A stretch of DNA of 64,000 nucleotides from Aristolochia californica (Eukaryota; Streptophyta; Magnoliopsida; Piperales; Aristolochiaceae): contig JARWKL010000001.1 of assembly GCA_029961685.1 (NCBI GenBank), forward strand, positions 23,820,295-23,884,294. Direction: 5' to 3'. The translations under genes were made by a program, and so were the position numbers. Shown here in pieces: positions 1 to 14,037 of this stretch; within the stretch, counting starts at the first letter, position 1, and the number at the start of each line of letters is the position of its first letter. The notes under the pieces were generated by a model, which did not search any database, had not been told where the DNA came from, and saw only the letters and a program-made list of their open reading frames with translations.

Positions 1-2690
1 TTTTTAACTGAGTGTTGACTCCCAATCCATAAGTCATTTCTTATGGTAATATAGCCCGTTACGCATGATAAATCACTTTACAATCATCTATGATCGTTAG
101 GTCAGCTTTTTGTATATAGGAAAAATAATGGTTGTTTGACTCGGGTAAATATCCCACCGGACGTTCACTTGAAAGTTTAATGAGCATTAGTTATTCTCTT
201 TAAATGGTTTGGATCCATAGGTGATTTGCATCTTTAACATATTTCAAGCATGCATATCCATTTTGAAAGCACGTGTGGAAGAAATCTCTTACTTATAAAA
301 TTCCAAGCTCTTAGGGTTGAACTAGTTGAATTTCCAAAACATGGACAACAAAACTTGTGTGTTCATTTGTGGTGTGAGAGTAAATTTTCTTTACTTACAT
401 TTTTTATTTTTTAAAATTTTTTCCATACATAAACATTAAAATTTTCATTTTGTTGTGATCTATTTGCCTCTTTTGTTTACGGGATAAAGGGAGAGTGAAA
501 ACTCAAAGGTTTGATTTAAAAAAAAAGTACATCTAAAATGGAAATTCATCATGCACAAACGTAGAGAGACATAATTCCAAAGAGTGTTTATAATTTTTTG
601 GGATTTTAAACTCTTTTTAGTTATTATATATTAGGTTTTCCAATCATCGGGAAAAGGAGGAGGCGGGGGATTTTTAACTAAGTGTTGACTCCCAATCCAT
701 ATGTCATTTCTTAGGGTAATATAGCCCTTTATGCATCATAAATCACTTTACAATCATCTATAATCGTTAGGTCAGCTTTTTTTAAATGGGAAAAATAATT
801 GCTCGTTTGACTCAGGTAAATATCCCACCTCACGTTCACTTGAGAATTTATTGAGCGTTTGTTATTCTCTTTAAAAGGTTTGGATCCATAGGTGATTTGC
901 ATCTTTAACATGTTTCAAGCATGCATATCCATTGTTAAAGCATGTATGGAAGAAATCTCTATCTTATAAAATTCCAAGCTTTTAGGATTGAACTACCGGA
1001 ATTTCCCAAACTTGGACAACAAAACTTTTGTGTTCAATTGAGGTGAGTGAATAAATTTTATTAACTTACATTTTTTATTGTTTTAAATTTTTTACATACA
1101 TAAACTCTAAAATTTTCATTTTGTTGTGATCTATTTGCCTTTTTGGTTTACGGGATGAAGGGAGAGCGAAAAATCATAGTTTTGATTTAAGAAAAAAGAG
1201 TACATCTAAAATGGAAATGCACAATAAACAAATGAAGAGAGATATAATTCCAAAAAGTGTCTGTAATTTTTAGGGACTGTGAGCTCTTTTTAGTTTTTGT
1301 ATATCAGGTTTTGCAATCGTCGGGAACAGGGGAAGGCAAGGAATTTTTAACTGAGTGTTGACTCCCAATCCATAAGTCATTTATTAGGGTAATATAGCCC
1401 GTTACGCATGATAAATCACTTTTCCATCATCTACGATCGTTAGGTCAACTTTTTGTAAATGGGCAAAATAATGGCTTGTTTGACTCGGGTAAATATCCCA
1501 CCGATGGTTCACTTGATCATTTAATGAGCGTTTGTTATTGTATTTAAAAGGTTTGGTTCGGTAGGTTATTTGCATCTTTAACATGTTTCAAGCATGCATA
1601 TCCTTTTTTAAAGAATGTGTGGAAGAAATCTCTTTCTTATAAAATTCCAAGCTGTTATGGTCAACAACTAGTGGAATTTCCAAAACTTGACAACAAAATT
1701 TTGTGTTCATTTGTGGTGTGTGAATAAATTTTCTATACTGACATTTGTTATTGATTTAAATTTTTTTGATACATAAACTCCAAAATTTTCATTTTGTTGT
1801 GATCTATTTGCCTTTTTGGTTTACAGGATGAAGGGAGAGCAAAAACTCAAAGTTTTGATTGAAGAAAAAAGAGTATATCTAAAATGGAAATGCACAATGC
1901 ACAAATGAAGAGAGACATAATACCAGAGAGTGTCTATAATTTTTTTGGATTGTAAGCTCTTTTTAGTTTTTATATATTAGGTTTTGTAATCGTCGGGAAA
2001 AGCGGGTGGTGGGGGATTTTTAACTGAGTGTTGACTCTAAATCCATATGTCATTTCTTAGAGTAGTATAATCCGTTACGCATGATAAATCACTTTACAAT
2101 TATCTATGATCGTTATGTCAGCTTTTTGTAAATGGGTAAAATAATGGTTGTATGACTCGGGTAAATATCCCACAACATGTTCACTTGAGAATTTAATGAG
2201 CGTTTGTTATTCTCTTTAAAAGGTTTGGATGCATAGGTGATTTGCATCTTTAACATGTTTCAAGCATGTATATCCATTTTTTAAAGCATGTGGGGATGAA
2301 ATCACTTTCTTATAAAATTCCAAGCTGTTAGGGTTGAACTAGTGGAATTTCCCAAACTTGGATAACAAAACTTTTGTGTTCATTTGTGGTGTATGAATAA
2401 ATTTTTTTTACTTACATTTGTTATTGTTTTAAAATTTTTTCATACAACAACTCTAAAATTTTTATTTTGTTGTGATCTATTTGCCTTTTTTGTTTACGAG
2501 ATAAAGGGAGAGAAAAAACACATTGTTTTGATTTAAGAAAAAAGAGTACATCTAAAGTGAAAATGCACAATGCACAAATGTAGAGAGATATAATTCAGAA
2601 GAGTGTCTGTAATTGTTAGTGATTGTGAGCTCTTTGTATGTTTTCATATATGAGGTTTTGCAATCATCGGGAAAAGGGGGAAGTGGGGGA

Positions 2691-4035
2691 TTTTTAACTG
2701 AGTGTTGACTCCCAATCCATAAGTCATTTTTTAGGGTAACATAGCCCGTTACACATGATAAATCACTTTACAATCGTCTATGATCATAAGGTCAGCTTTT
2801 TGTAAATGGGCAAAATAATGGCTTGTTTGACTCGAGTAAATATTCTACCGCATGTTCACTTGAGAATTGAATGAGTGTTTGTTATTCTCTTAAAAAGTTT
2901 GGATCCGTAGGTGATTTGCATCTTTAACATGTTTCAAGCACGCATATTCATTTTTAAAGCATGTGTGGAAGAAATCTCTTTCTTATAAAATTCCAATCTG
3001 TTAGGGACAACAATTGGTGGAATTTCCTACTTGGACAACATAACTTTTGTGTTCATTTGTGGTGTGTGAATAAATTTTCTTTACTAACATTTGTTATTGT
3101 TTTAAATACTCCCTGTACATAAACATTAAATTTTTTTATTTTGTTGTGATTTATAGGACTTTTTGGTTTACGAGATGAAGGGAGAGCGAATACTCAAAAT
3201 TTTGATTTAAGAAAAAAGAGTACATCTAAAATGGAAATGTACAATGCAAAAATGCAGAGAGAGATAATTCCAAAGTGTGTCTGTAATTTTTAAGGATTGT
3301 ATGCTCTTTTTTGTTTTTATATATTAGGTTCTGCGATCATCGGGAAAAGGGAGAGGCGGGGGATTTTGAACTGAGTGTTGACTCCCAATCCATAAGTCAT
3401 TTCTTAGGGTAATCTTGCCCGTTACGCATGATAAATCACTTTACAATCATCTATGATCATTTGGTCAACTTTTTGTAAATGGGAAAAATAATGGCTTGTT
3501 TGACTCGGGTAAATATCCCACCGCACGTTCACTTGAGAATTTAATGAGCGTTTGTTATTCTCTTCAAAAGGTTTGGATCCATAGGTGATTTGCATCTTTA
3601 ACATGTTTCAAGCATGCATATCCATTTTTAAAGCATGTGTGGAAGTAATCTCTTTCTTATAAAATTCCAAGCAGTTAGGGTTCAACTAGTGGAATTTCCC
3701 AAACATGGACAACAAAAATGTTGTGTTCATTTGTGGTGTGTAAATTTATTTTTTTACTTACATTTGTAATTTTTTAAAATTTTTTCCATACATAAACTCT
3801 GAAATTTTCATTTTGTTGTGATCTATTTGCCTTTTTGGTTTACGGGATGAAGGGAGAGCGAAAACTCAAAATTTTGATTTAAGAAAAAAGTGTACATCTA
3901 AAATGGAAATGCACAATGCACGAATGTAGAGAGAGATAATTCCAAAGAGTGTCTGTAATTTTTAGGGATTGTGAGCTATTTTTGCTTTTTATATATCAGG
4001 TTTTGCAATCGACGGGAAAAGGGGGAGGCGAGGGA
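2691..4035 (+). repeat. Paired G-H monomers (units 5-6)
   Basis: Unit 5 has the G signature (ACTCGAGTAAATATTCTACC and GAATTGAATGAGTG). Unit 6 has the H signature (TTTTGAACTGAGTG start and AATCTTGCCC or AATCTAGCCC). The same G-then-H order recurs at 7385-8723, 52261-53607 and 54937-56285, so it behaves as an old two-monomer unit of about 1345 bp. Confidence 0.75.
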
Positions 4036-7000
4036 TTTTTAACTAAGCGTTGACTCCCAATCCATAAGTCATTTATTAGGGTAATATAGCTTGTTACGCA
4101 TGATAAATCAAATTACAATAATCTATCATTGTTAGGTTAGCTTTTGTTAATGGGAAAAATTATGGCTTGTTTTACTAGGGTAAACATCCCACCGCACATT
4201 CACTTGAGAATTTAATGAACGTTTGTTATTCTCTTTAAAAGGTTTTTATCCAAATGTCATTTGCATCTTTAACATGTATCAAGAATGCATATCCATTTTT
4301 AAAGCACGTGTGAAAGAAATCTCTTTTTTATAAAATTCCAAGCTGTTACAGTCAACAACTTGTGGAATTTCCCAAACTTGGACAACAAAACTTTTGTGTT
4401 CATTTGTGGGGTGTGAATAAAATTTCTTTACTGAAATTTGTTATTGTTTTAAATTTTTTCCCGACATAAACTCTAAAATTTTCATTTTGTTGTGAACTAT
4501 TTGCCGTTTTGGTTTACGGGATGAAGGGACAGCGAAAACTAAAAATTTTGATTGAAGAAAAAAGAGTACCTCTAAAATGGAAATCCAAAAGGCACAAATG
4601 TACAAAGAGATAATTCCAAAGAGTGTTTGAAATTTTTGGGGATTTTAAAATCTTTTTATTTTTTATATATTAGGTTTTGTAATCGTCGGGAAAAGGGGAA
4701 AGCGGGGGATTTTTAACTGAGTGTTGACTCCCAATCCATAAATAATTTCTTAGGGTAATGTAGCCCGTTACGCATGATAAATCACTTTACAATCATCTAT
4801 GATCGTTAGGTCAGCTTTTTGTAAAGGGCAAAATAATGGTTGTTTGACTCGGGTAAATATCCCACCGCAAGTTCACTTGAAAATTTAATGAGCGTTAGTG
4901 ATTCTCTTTAAATGGTTTGGATCCATAGGTGATTTGCATCTTTAACATGTTTCAAGCATGCATATCCATTTTTAAAGCATGTGTGGAAGAAATCTCTTTC
5001 TTATAAAAGTCCAAGCTGTTAGGGTTGAACTAGTGGAATTTCCAAAACTAGGACAACAAAACTTTTGTGTTCAATTGTGGTGTGAGAATAAATTTTCTTT
5101 ACTTGCATTTTTTATTGTTTTAATTTTTTTCCATACATAAACTCTAAAATTTTCATTTTGTTGTGATCTATTTGCCTCTTTGGTTTACGGGATGAACGGA
5201 GAGCGATAACTCAAAGTTTTGATTTACGAAAAAAGAGTACATCTAAAATGGAAATGCATCATGCACAAATGTAGAGAGACATAATTCCAAAGAGTGTCTG
5301 TAATTTTTTGGGAGTGTAAGCTCTTTTTAGTTATTATGTATTAGGTTTTGCAATCGTCGAGAATAAGGGGAGGCGGGGGATTTTTAACTAAGTGGATACT
5401 CCCAATCCATAAGTCATTTCTTAGGGTAATATAGCCCTTTACGCATGATAAATCACTTTACAATCATCTATAATCGTTAGGTTAGCTTTTTGTAAATGGG
5501 AAAAATAATTGCTTGTTTGACTTAGGCAAATATCCCACTGCACATTCACTTGAGAATTTAATGAGCGTTTGTTATTCTCTTTAAAAGGTTTGGATCCATA
5601 GGTGAATTGCCTCTTTAGCATGTTTCAAGCATGCAAATCCATTTTTAAAGCATGTGTGGATGAAATCACTTTCTTATAAATTTCCAAGCTTTTAGGATTG
5701 AACTACCGGAATTTCCCAAACTTGAACAACAAAACTTTTTTGTTCATTTAAGGTGTGCGAATAAATTTACTTTACTTGCATTTGCTATTGTTTTAAATTT
5801 TTTACATACATAAACTCTAAAATTTTCATTTTGTTGTGATCAATTTGCCTATTTGGTTTACGGGATGAAGGGAGAGCGAAAAGTCAAAGTTTTGATTTAA
5901 GAAAAAAGAGTACATCTAAAATGGAAATGCAATATGCAAAAATGAAGAGAGACTGTAATATTTAGGGATTGTAAGCTCTTTTTATTTTTTTATATATCAG
6001 GTTTTGCAATCGTCGGGAATAGGGGGAGGTGGGGGATTTTTAATTGAGTGTTTACTCCCAATCCATAAGTCATTTCTTAGGGTAATATAGCCCGTTATGC
6101 ATGATAAATCACTTTACAAACATCTATGATCATTAGGTCATCTTTTTGTAAATGGGCAAAATAATGGCTTGTTTGACTCGACTAAATATTCCACCGCTTG
6201 TTCACTTAAGATTTTAATGTGCGTTTGTTATTCTCTTAATAAGGCTTGGATCCATAGGTGATTTGCATCTTTAACATGTTTCAAACATGCATATCCATTT
6301 TTAAAGCATGTGTGGAAGAAATCTCTTTCTTATAAATTCCAAGCTGGTAGGGTCAACAACTAGTGGAATTTCCCAAACTTGGACAACAAAACTTTTGTGT
6401 TCATTTGTGGTGTGTGAATAAATTTTATTTACTAACATTTGTTATTTTTTTTAATTTTTTCCATACATAAAATTTGAAATTTTGATTTTGTTGTGATCAA
6501 TTTGCCTCTTTGGTTTACAAGATGAAGGGAGAGCGAATACTCAAAGTTTAGATTTAAGAAAAAAGAGTACATCTAAAATGGAAATGCACAATGAACAAAT
6601 GTAGAGATAGATAATTCCAAAGAGTGCCTATAATTTTTTGGGATTGTAAGCGCTTTTTAGTTTTTATATACTAGGTTTTGCAATCGACGAGAAAAAGGTG
6701 AGACAGGGGGATTTTTAACTGAGTGTTGACTCCCAATCCATAAGTCATTTTTTTGGGTAATATAGCCCTTTACGCATGATAAGTCACTTTTAATCATCTA
6801 TGATTGTTAGGTCAGGTTTTTGTAAATGGGAAAAATAATTGCTTGTTTGACTCGGGTAAATATCCCACCGCACGTTCAGTTGAGAATTTATTGAGCGTTT
6901 GTTATTCACTTTAAAAGGTTTGGATCCGCAGGTGATTTGCATATTTGACATGTTTCAAGCATGTATATCCATTTTTAAAGCATGTGTGGAAGAAATCTCT

Positions 7001-7384
7001 TTCTTATAAAATTCCAAGCGTTTAGGCTTCAACTAGCGGAACTTCCAAAACTAGGACAACAAAACTTTTGTGTTCATTTGTGGTATGTGAAGAAATTTTC
7101 TTTCCTTACATTTGTTATTGTTTTAAATTTTTTACATACATCAACTCTAAAATTTTCATTTTGTTGTGATCTATTTGCCTATTTGGTTTACGGGATGAAG
7201 GGAGAGCGAAAACTCAAAGTTTTGATTTAAGAAAAAACAGTTCATCTAAAACTGAAATGCACAATGTACAAATGTAGAAAGATATAATTCCAAAGAGTGT
7301 CTGTAATTTGTAGGGATTGTACGCTCTTTTTCTTTTTTTAAATATCAGGTTTTGCTATTGTCTGGAAAAAGGGGAGGCGGGGAA

Positions 7385-8723
7385 TTTTTAACTGAGTGTT
7401 GACTCCCAATCCATATGTGATTTCCTAGGGTAATATAGCCCGTTACGCATGATAAATCACTTTACAAACGTCTATGATCATTAGGTCAGTTTTTTGTAAA
7501 TGGGAAAAATAATGGCTTGTTTGACGCGAGTAAATATTCCACCGCATGTTCACTTGAGAATTGAACGAGTGTTTGTTATTCTCTTAAAAAGGTTTGGATC
7601 CGTAGGTGATTTGCATCTGTAACATGTTTCAAGCATGCATATCCAATTTTACAGCATGTGTGGAAGATATCTCTTTCTTATAAAATTCCAAGCTGTTAGG
7701 GTCAACAACAAGTGGAATTTCCGAAACTTGGACAACAAAACTTTTGTGTTCATTTGTGGTGTGTGAATAAATTTTCTTTACTAACATTTGTTATTGTTTT
7801 AAATTTTCTCCATACATAAACTTTCAATTTATTTAATTTTTTGTGATATATTTGCCTTTTTGGTTTACGAGATGAAGGGAGAGCGAATACTCAAAGTTTT
7901 GATTTAAGAAAAAACATTAAATCTAAAATAGAAATGCACAATGCAAAAATGTAGACAGAGATAATTCCAAAGAGTGTCTGTAATTTTTAAGGATTGTAAG
8001 CTCTTTTTAGTTTCTATATATCAGGTTGTGCAATCATCAGGAAAAGGGGGATTTTGAACTGAGTGTTGACTCCCAATCCATAAGTCATTTCTTAGGGTAA
8101 TCTAGCCCGTTACGCATGATAGATCACTTTACAATCATCTATGATCACTAGGTCAGCTTTTTGTAAATGGCCAAAATAATGGCTTGTTTGACTCGGGTAA
8201 ATATCCCACAGCACATTTAGTTTAGAATTTAATGAGCGTTTGATATTCTCTCTAAAAGGTTAGGATCCATAGGTGATTTGCATCTTTAACATGTTTCAAG
8301 CAAGCATATCCGTTTTTTAGCATGTGTGGAAGAAATCTCTTTCTTATAAAATTGCAAGCTGTTAGGGGTTAACAAGTGGAATTTCCCAAACTTGGACAAC
8401 AAAACTTTTTTCTTCATTTGTGGTGTGTGATTAAATTTTCTTGACTAACATTTTTTATTGTTTTAATTTTTTTCCATACATAAACACTACAATTTTCATT
8501 TGGTTGTGATCTATTTGCCTTTTTGGTTTACGAGATGAAGGGAGAGCGAAAACTCAAAGTTTTGATTTAAGAAAAAATAGTTCATCTAAAATGGAAATGC
8601 ACAATGCACAAATGTAGAAAGATATAATTCCAAAGTGTGTCTGTAATTTTTTGGGATTGTAAGCTCTTTCATTTTTTTAAATATCAGGTTTTGCAATCAT
8701 CGGGAAAAGGGGGAGGCGGGGGA
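7385..8723 (+). repeat. Paired G-H monomers (units 12-13)
   Basis: Unit 12 carries the G-type GAATTGAACGAGTG and unit 13 the H-type TTTTGAACTG start with AATCTAGCCC. The boundary at 8052 lacks about 8 bp of the usual G-rich end, so the G-rich island there is shortened. Unit 14, again G type, is followed by unit 15, which has the H-like TTTTGAATTG start. Confidence 0.75.
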
Positions 8724-9399
8724 TTTTTAACTGAGTGTTGACTCCCAATCCGTATGTCATTTCCTAGGGTAATATAGCCCGTTATGCATGATAAATCACT
8801 TTAGAAATGTCTATGATCATTAGGACAGCTTTTCATAAATGGGCAAAATAATGGCTTGTTTGACTCAAGTAAATATTCCACCGCATGTTCACTTGAGAAT
8901 TGAATGAGTGTTTGTTATTCTCTTAAAAAGGTTTGGATCCGTAGGTGATTTGCATCTTTAACATGTTTCAAGCATGCATATCCATTTTTAAAGCATGTGT
9001 GGAAGAAATCTCTTTCTTATAAAATTCCAAGCTGTTAGGGTCAACAACTAGTGGAATTTCCCAAACTTGGACAACAAAACTTTTATGTTCATTTGTGGTG
9101 TGTGAATAAATTTTCTTTACTAACATTTGTTATTGTTTTAAATTTTCTCCATACTTAAACTTTAAATTTATTTAATTTTTTGTGATTTATTTTCCTTTTT
9201 GGTTTACGAGATGAAGGGAGAGCAAATACTCATAGTTTTGATTTAAGAAAAAAAAGTAAATCTAAAAAGGAAATGAACAATCCACAAATGTAGAGAGAGA
9301 TAATTCCGAAGAGTGTCTGTAATTTTTAAGGATTGTAAGCTCTTTTTAGTTTTTATATATCAGGTTGTGCAATCATCGGGAAAAGGGGGAGGCGGGAGA

Positions 9400-12300
9400 T
9401 TTTGAATTGAGTGTTGACTCCCAATCCATAAGTCATTTCTTAGGGTAATCTAGCCCGTTACGCATGATAAATCACTTTACAATCATCTATGATCGCTAGG
9501 TCAGGTTTTTGTAAATCGGCAAAATAATGGCTTGTTTGACTCGAGTAAATATCCCACCGCCCGTTCACTTGAGAATTTAATGAGCGTTTGTTATTCTCTT
9601 TAAAATGTTTTGATACATAGGTGATTTGGATGTTTAACATGTTTCAAGCATGCATATCCATTTTTAAAGCATGTGTGGAAGAAATCTCTTTCTTATATAA
9701 TTCCAAGCTGTTATGGTTGAACTAGTGGAATTTCCCAAACTTGGACAACAAAATTTTTTTGTTCATTTGTGGATTGTGAATTAATTTTTTTAATTATATT
9801 TTTTATTTTTTAAAATTTTTTCCATACATAAACTCTAAAATTTTGATTTTGTTGTGATCAATTTGCCTTTTTGGTTTACGGGATGAAGGGAGAGCGAAAA
9901 CTCAAAGTTTGTATTTAAGAAAAAAGATTACAACTAAAATTGAAATGCACAATGCACAAATATAGAGAGATATAATTCCAAAGAGTGTCTGTAACTTTTA
10001 GGGATTGTGAGCTCTTTTTAGTTTTTGTATATCAGGTTTTACAATCGTCGGGAAAAGGGGGAGGCAAGGAATTTTTTACTGAGTGTTGACTCCCAATCCA
10101 TAAGTCTTTTCTTAGGGTAATATATCCCGTTATGCATGATAAATCACTTTTCCATCCTCTATGATTGTTAGGTCAACTTTTTGTAAATGGGCAAAATGAT
10201 GGCTTGTTTGACTCGGGTAAATATCCCACTGATCGTTCATATGATACTTTAATGAGGGTTTATTATTCTCTTTAAAAGGTTTGGATCGGTAAGTGATTTG
10301 CATCTTTAACGTGTTTCAAGAATGCATTTTAAAGCTTGTGTGGAAGAAAGTTCTTTCTTCTAAACTTCCAAGCTGTTAGGGTCAACAATTAGTGCAATTT
10401 ACATAACTTGGACAATAAAACTTTTGTGTTCATTTGTGGTGTGTGAATAAATTTTCTAGACTTACATTTGTTATTGTTTTAAATTTTTTTGATACATAAA
10501 TTCTAAAATTTTCATTTTATTGTGATCTATTTGCCTTTTTGGTTTACAGGATGAAGGGAGAACGAAAACTCAATGCTTTGATTGAAGAAAAAAGAGTACA
10601 TCTAAAATGGAAATGCACAATGCATAAATGTAGAGAGAGAAAATACCAAAGAGTGTCGTTAATTTTTAGGGAGGCAGGGGATTTTTAACTGAGTGTTGAC
10701 TCCCAATCCATAAGTCATTTCTTAGGGTAATATAGTCCATTACGCATGATAAATCACTTTACAATCATCTATTATCGTTAGGTCAGCTTTTTGTAAATGG
10801 GCAAAATAATGGTTGTTTGACTCGGGTAAATATCCCACAGCACGTTCACTTGAGAATTTAATGAGCGTTTGTTATTCTCTTTAAAAGGTTTGGATGCATA
10901 GGTGATTTGCATCTTTAACAATTTTCAAGCATGCATATCCATTTTTAAAGCATGTGGGGATGAAATCTCTTTCTTATAAAATTCCAAGCTGTTTGGGTTG
11001 AAGTAGTGGAATTTCCCAAACTTGGACAACAAAACTTTTGTGTTCATTTGTGGTGTGTGAAGAAATTTTTTTACTAATATTTGTTATTGTTTTAAAATTT
11101 TTCCATGCATCAACTCTAAAATTTTCCTTTTGTTGTGATCTATTTGCCATTTTTTTTTCACAGGATGAAGGAAGAGGGAAAAATCAATGTTTTCATTTAA
11201 GAAAAAAGAGTACATCTAAAGTGGAACACAATGGACAAATGTAGAGAGAGATAATTCCAAAGAGTATCTATAATTTTCAGGGATTGCGCGCTCCTTTTAG
11301 TTTTTGTATATCAGGTTTTGCAATCGTTGGGAAAAAGGGGGAGGCAGGGGATTTTTATCCGTGTGTTGAATCCCATTCCATAAGTCATTTCTTTGGGTAA
11401 TATAGCCCGTTACGCAAGATAAATCACTTTACATTCATCTATGATCATTAGGTCAACTTTTTGTAAATGGGAAAAATAATGGCTTGTTTGACTCGGGTAA
11501 ATATCTCACAACACGTTCACTTGAGAATTTAACGAGCGTTTGTTATTCTCTTTAAAAGGTTTGGATCCATAGGCGATTTGAATCTTTAACATGTTTCAAG
11601 CATGCATATCCATGTTTAAAGCATGTGCGGAAGAAATCTCTTACTTATAAAATCCCAAGTTGTTAGGGTTGAACTAGTGAAATTTCACAAACTTGGACAA
11701 CAAAACATTTGTGTTCATTTGTGGTGTGTGAATAAATTTTCTTCAAGTACATTTGTTATTGTTTTACATTTTTTCCATACATAAACTCAAAAATTTTCAT
11801 TTTTTTGTGATCTATTTGCCTTTTTGGTTTACGGGATGAAGGGAGTGTGAAAACTCAACGTTTTGATTTACGAAAATAGAGAACATCTAAAATGGAAATT
11901 CACAATGCACAAATATGGAGAGAGATAATTCCAAAGAGTGTCTGTAATTTTTAGGGATTGTGAGCTCTTTTAAGTTTTTATGTACCAGGTTTTGCAATCG
12001 TCGGGAAACGCAGGAGGCGAAGGATTTTTAACTGAGTGTTGACTACAATCCATAAGTCATTTCATAGGGTAATATAGCCCGTTGCGCATGATAAATCACT
12101 TTACAATCATCAATGATCGTTAGGTCAGTTTTTTAAAATGGGGAAAATAATGGCTTGTTTGACTTGGGTAAATATCCCACAGCACGTTTACTGTAGAATT
12201 TATTGACCGTTTGTTATTCTCTTTAAAAGGTTTGGATCAATACATGATTTGCATCTTTAACTTGTTTCAAGCATCCATATCCATTTTTAAAGCATGTGTG

Positions 12301-13364
12301 GAAGAAATCTCTTTCTTATAAAATTCCAAGTTGTTAGGGTTAAACTAGTGGAATTTCCAAAACCTGGACAACAAAACTTTTGTGTTCATTTGTGGTGTGT
12401 GAATAAAATTTTTTTCATTGCATTTGTTATTTTTTAAAATTTTTCCATACATAAAGTCTATAATTTTCAATTTGTTGTGATCTATTTGCCTTTTTGGTTT
12501 ACGGGATGAAGGGAGAGTGAAAACTAAAAGTTTTAATTTAAGAAAAAAGAGTATATATAAAATGGAAATGCACAATAAACAAATGTAGAGAGAGATAATT
12601 CCATAGAGTGTCTGTAATTCTTAGGGATTGTGAGCTGTTTTTAGTTTTTATATATCAGGTCTGGCAATCATCGGGAAAAGGGGAAGGCGGGGGATTTTTA
12701 ACTGACTGTTGACTCCCAATCCATATGTCATTTCTTAGGGTAATATATTACGCATGATAAATCACTTTACAATTCATCTATGATTGTTAGGTTAGCTTTT
12801 TGTAAATGGGAAAAATTATGGTTTGTTTTACTCGGGTAATTATCCCACCGCACGTTTACTTAAGAATTTAATGAGAGTTTGTTATTCTCTTTAAAAGGTT
12901 TTGATCAAAAGGTCATTTGCATCTTTAACATGTTTCAAGCATGCATATCCCTTTTTAAAGCATGTGTGGAAGAAATTTGTTTTTTCTAAAATTCCAAGCT
13001 GTTAGGGTCAACAACTCGTGGAATTTGCCAAACTTGGACAACAAAATTTTGTGTTCATTTGTGGGGTGTGAATAAATTTTATTTACTGACATTTGTTATT
13101 GTTTTAAATTTTTTCCCTACATAAACTCTAAAATTTTCATTTTGTTGTGATCTATTTGCCGTTTTGGTTTACGGGAAGAAGGGAGAGCGAAAACTCAAAG
13201 TTTAGATTGAAGAAAAAAGAATACATCTAAAAGAGAAATGCAAAATGCACAAATATAGAGTGAGATAATTCCAAAGAGTGTTTGTAATTTTTTGGGATTG
13301 TAAACTCTTTCTAGTTTTTATATATTAGGTTATGCAATCGTCGGGAAAAGGGGGACGCGGTGGA
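9400..13364 (+). repeat. Six-unit run colinear with 56286-60317
   Basis: Units 15-20 start at 9400, 10072, 10682, 11352, 12025 and 12695. They match units 84-89 in the same order by shared variants: the AAGGAATTTTT boundary before units 16 and 85; GATCGTTC with GGATCGGTA in 16 and 85; GGATGCATAGG with ATGTGGGGATG in 17 and 86; TTGAATCCCATTCCATAAG in 18 and 87; TTTTGATC(A/C)(A/T)AAGGTCATT in 20 and 89. The copy here is about 67 bp shorter, almost all from the deletion in unit 16. Confidence 0.8.
10072..10681 (+). repeat. Unit 16, 610 bp, 60 bp tail deletion
   Basis: The tail jumps from AATTTTTAGGGA to GGCAGGGG at about 10669-10672, skipping the usual TTGTAAGCTC to GGGAAAAGGGG stretch. GGGA is present at both edges in intact units, so the junction fits a microhomology or slippage deletion. 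The rest of the unit is type 16, matching units 3, 27 and 85. Confidence 0.9.
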
Positions 13365-14037
13365 TTTTTAACTGAGTGTTGACTCCCAATCCAGAAGTCA
13401 TTTCTTAGGGTAATATAGCCCGTTACGCATGATAAATCACATTACAATCATCTATGATCGTGAGGTCAACTTTTTGTAAATGGGCAAAATAATGGCTTGT
13501 TTGACTTGGGTAAATATCCCACCGCCCGTTCACTTGAGAGTTTAATGAGCATTTTTGATTCTCTTTAAAAGGTTTTGATCCATAGGTGATTTGCATATTT
13601 AACATGTTTCAAGCATGCATTTCCATTTTTAAAGCATGTGTGGAAGAGATCTCTTTCTTATAAAATTCCAAGTTTTTAGGGTTGAACTAGTGGAATTTCC
13701 CAAACTTGGACAACAAAACTTTTGTGTTCATTTCTGGTGTGAGAATAACATTTCTTTACTTACATTTGTTATTTTTTTAAATTTTTTCCAAAAATAAACT
13801 CTAAAATTTTCATTCTGTTGTGATCTATTTTCCTTTTTGGTTTACGGGATGGAGGGAGAGCGAAAACTCAAAATTTTGATTTAAGAAAAAAGTGTACATC
13901 TAAAATGGAAATGCACAACGCACAAATGTAGAGAGATATAATTCCAAAGAGTGTCTGTAATTTTTAGGGATTGTGACCTCTTTTTTGTTTGTGTATATCA
14001 GGATTTGCAATCGTCGGGAAAAGGGGGAGGTGGGGGA

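Larger units (their letters stand above)
1..13364 (+). repeat. Diverged satellite block, units 1-20
   Basis: Unit starts: 1, 671, 1344, 2017, 2691, 3364, 4036, 4710, 5381, 6037, 6712, 7385, 8052, 8724, 9400, 10072, 10682, 11352, 12025, 12695. Neighbouring units differ clearly from each other, but types recur. Units 1 and 8 share a TTAAATGG variant and an AGTTATTAT tail. Units 2 and 9 share GGATTGAACTACCGGAATTT. Units 3 and 16 share CCGATSGTTC-like variants and GGATCGGTA or TTCGGTA in place of GGATCCATA. Units 4 and 17 share GGATGCATAGG and ATGTGGGGATGAAATC. Units 5, 12 and 14 share GAATTGAA(T/C)GAGTG, and units 6 and 13 begin TTTTGAACTG. Unit 9 is 656 bp and unit 16 is 610 bp because of internal deletions. 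No gene is seen. Confidence 0.95.

Noticed and set aside
6982..7230. Plus-strand 82-codon frame (also 63249-63497 and shorter versions at 11038, 20771, 26070, 49020, 57952 and 60611)
   Set aside because: It lies at the same phase of the monomer in every case and is broken by stops or frameshifts in most units. Its content is low-complexity F, L and V-rich translation of T-rich DNA. No family is recognisable.
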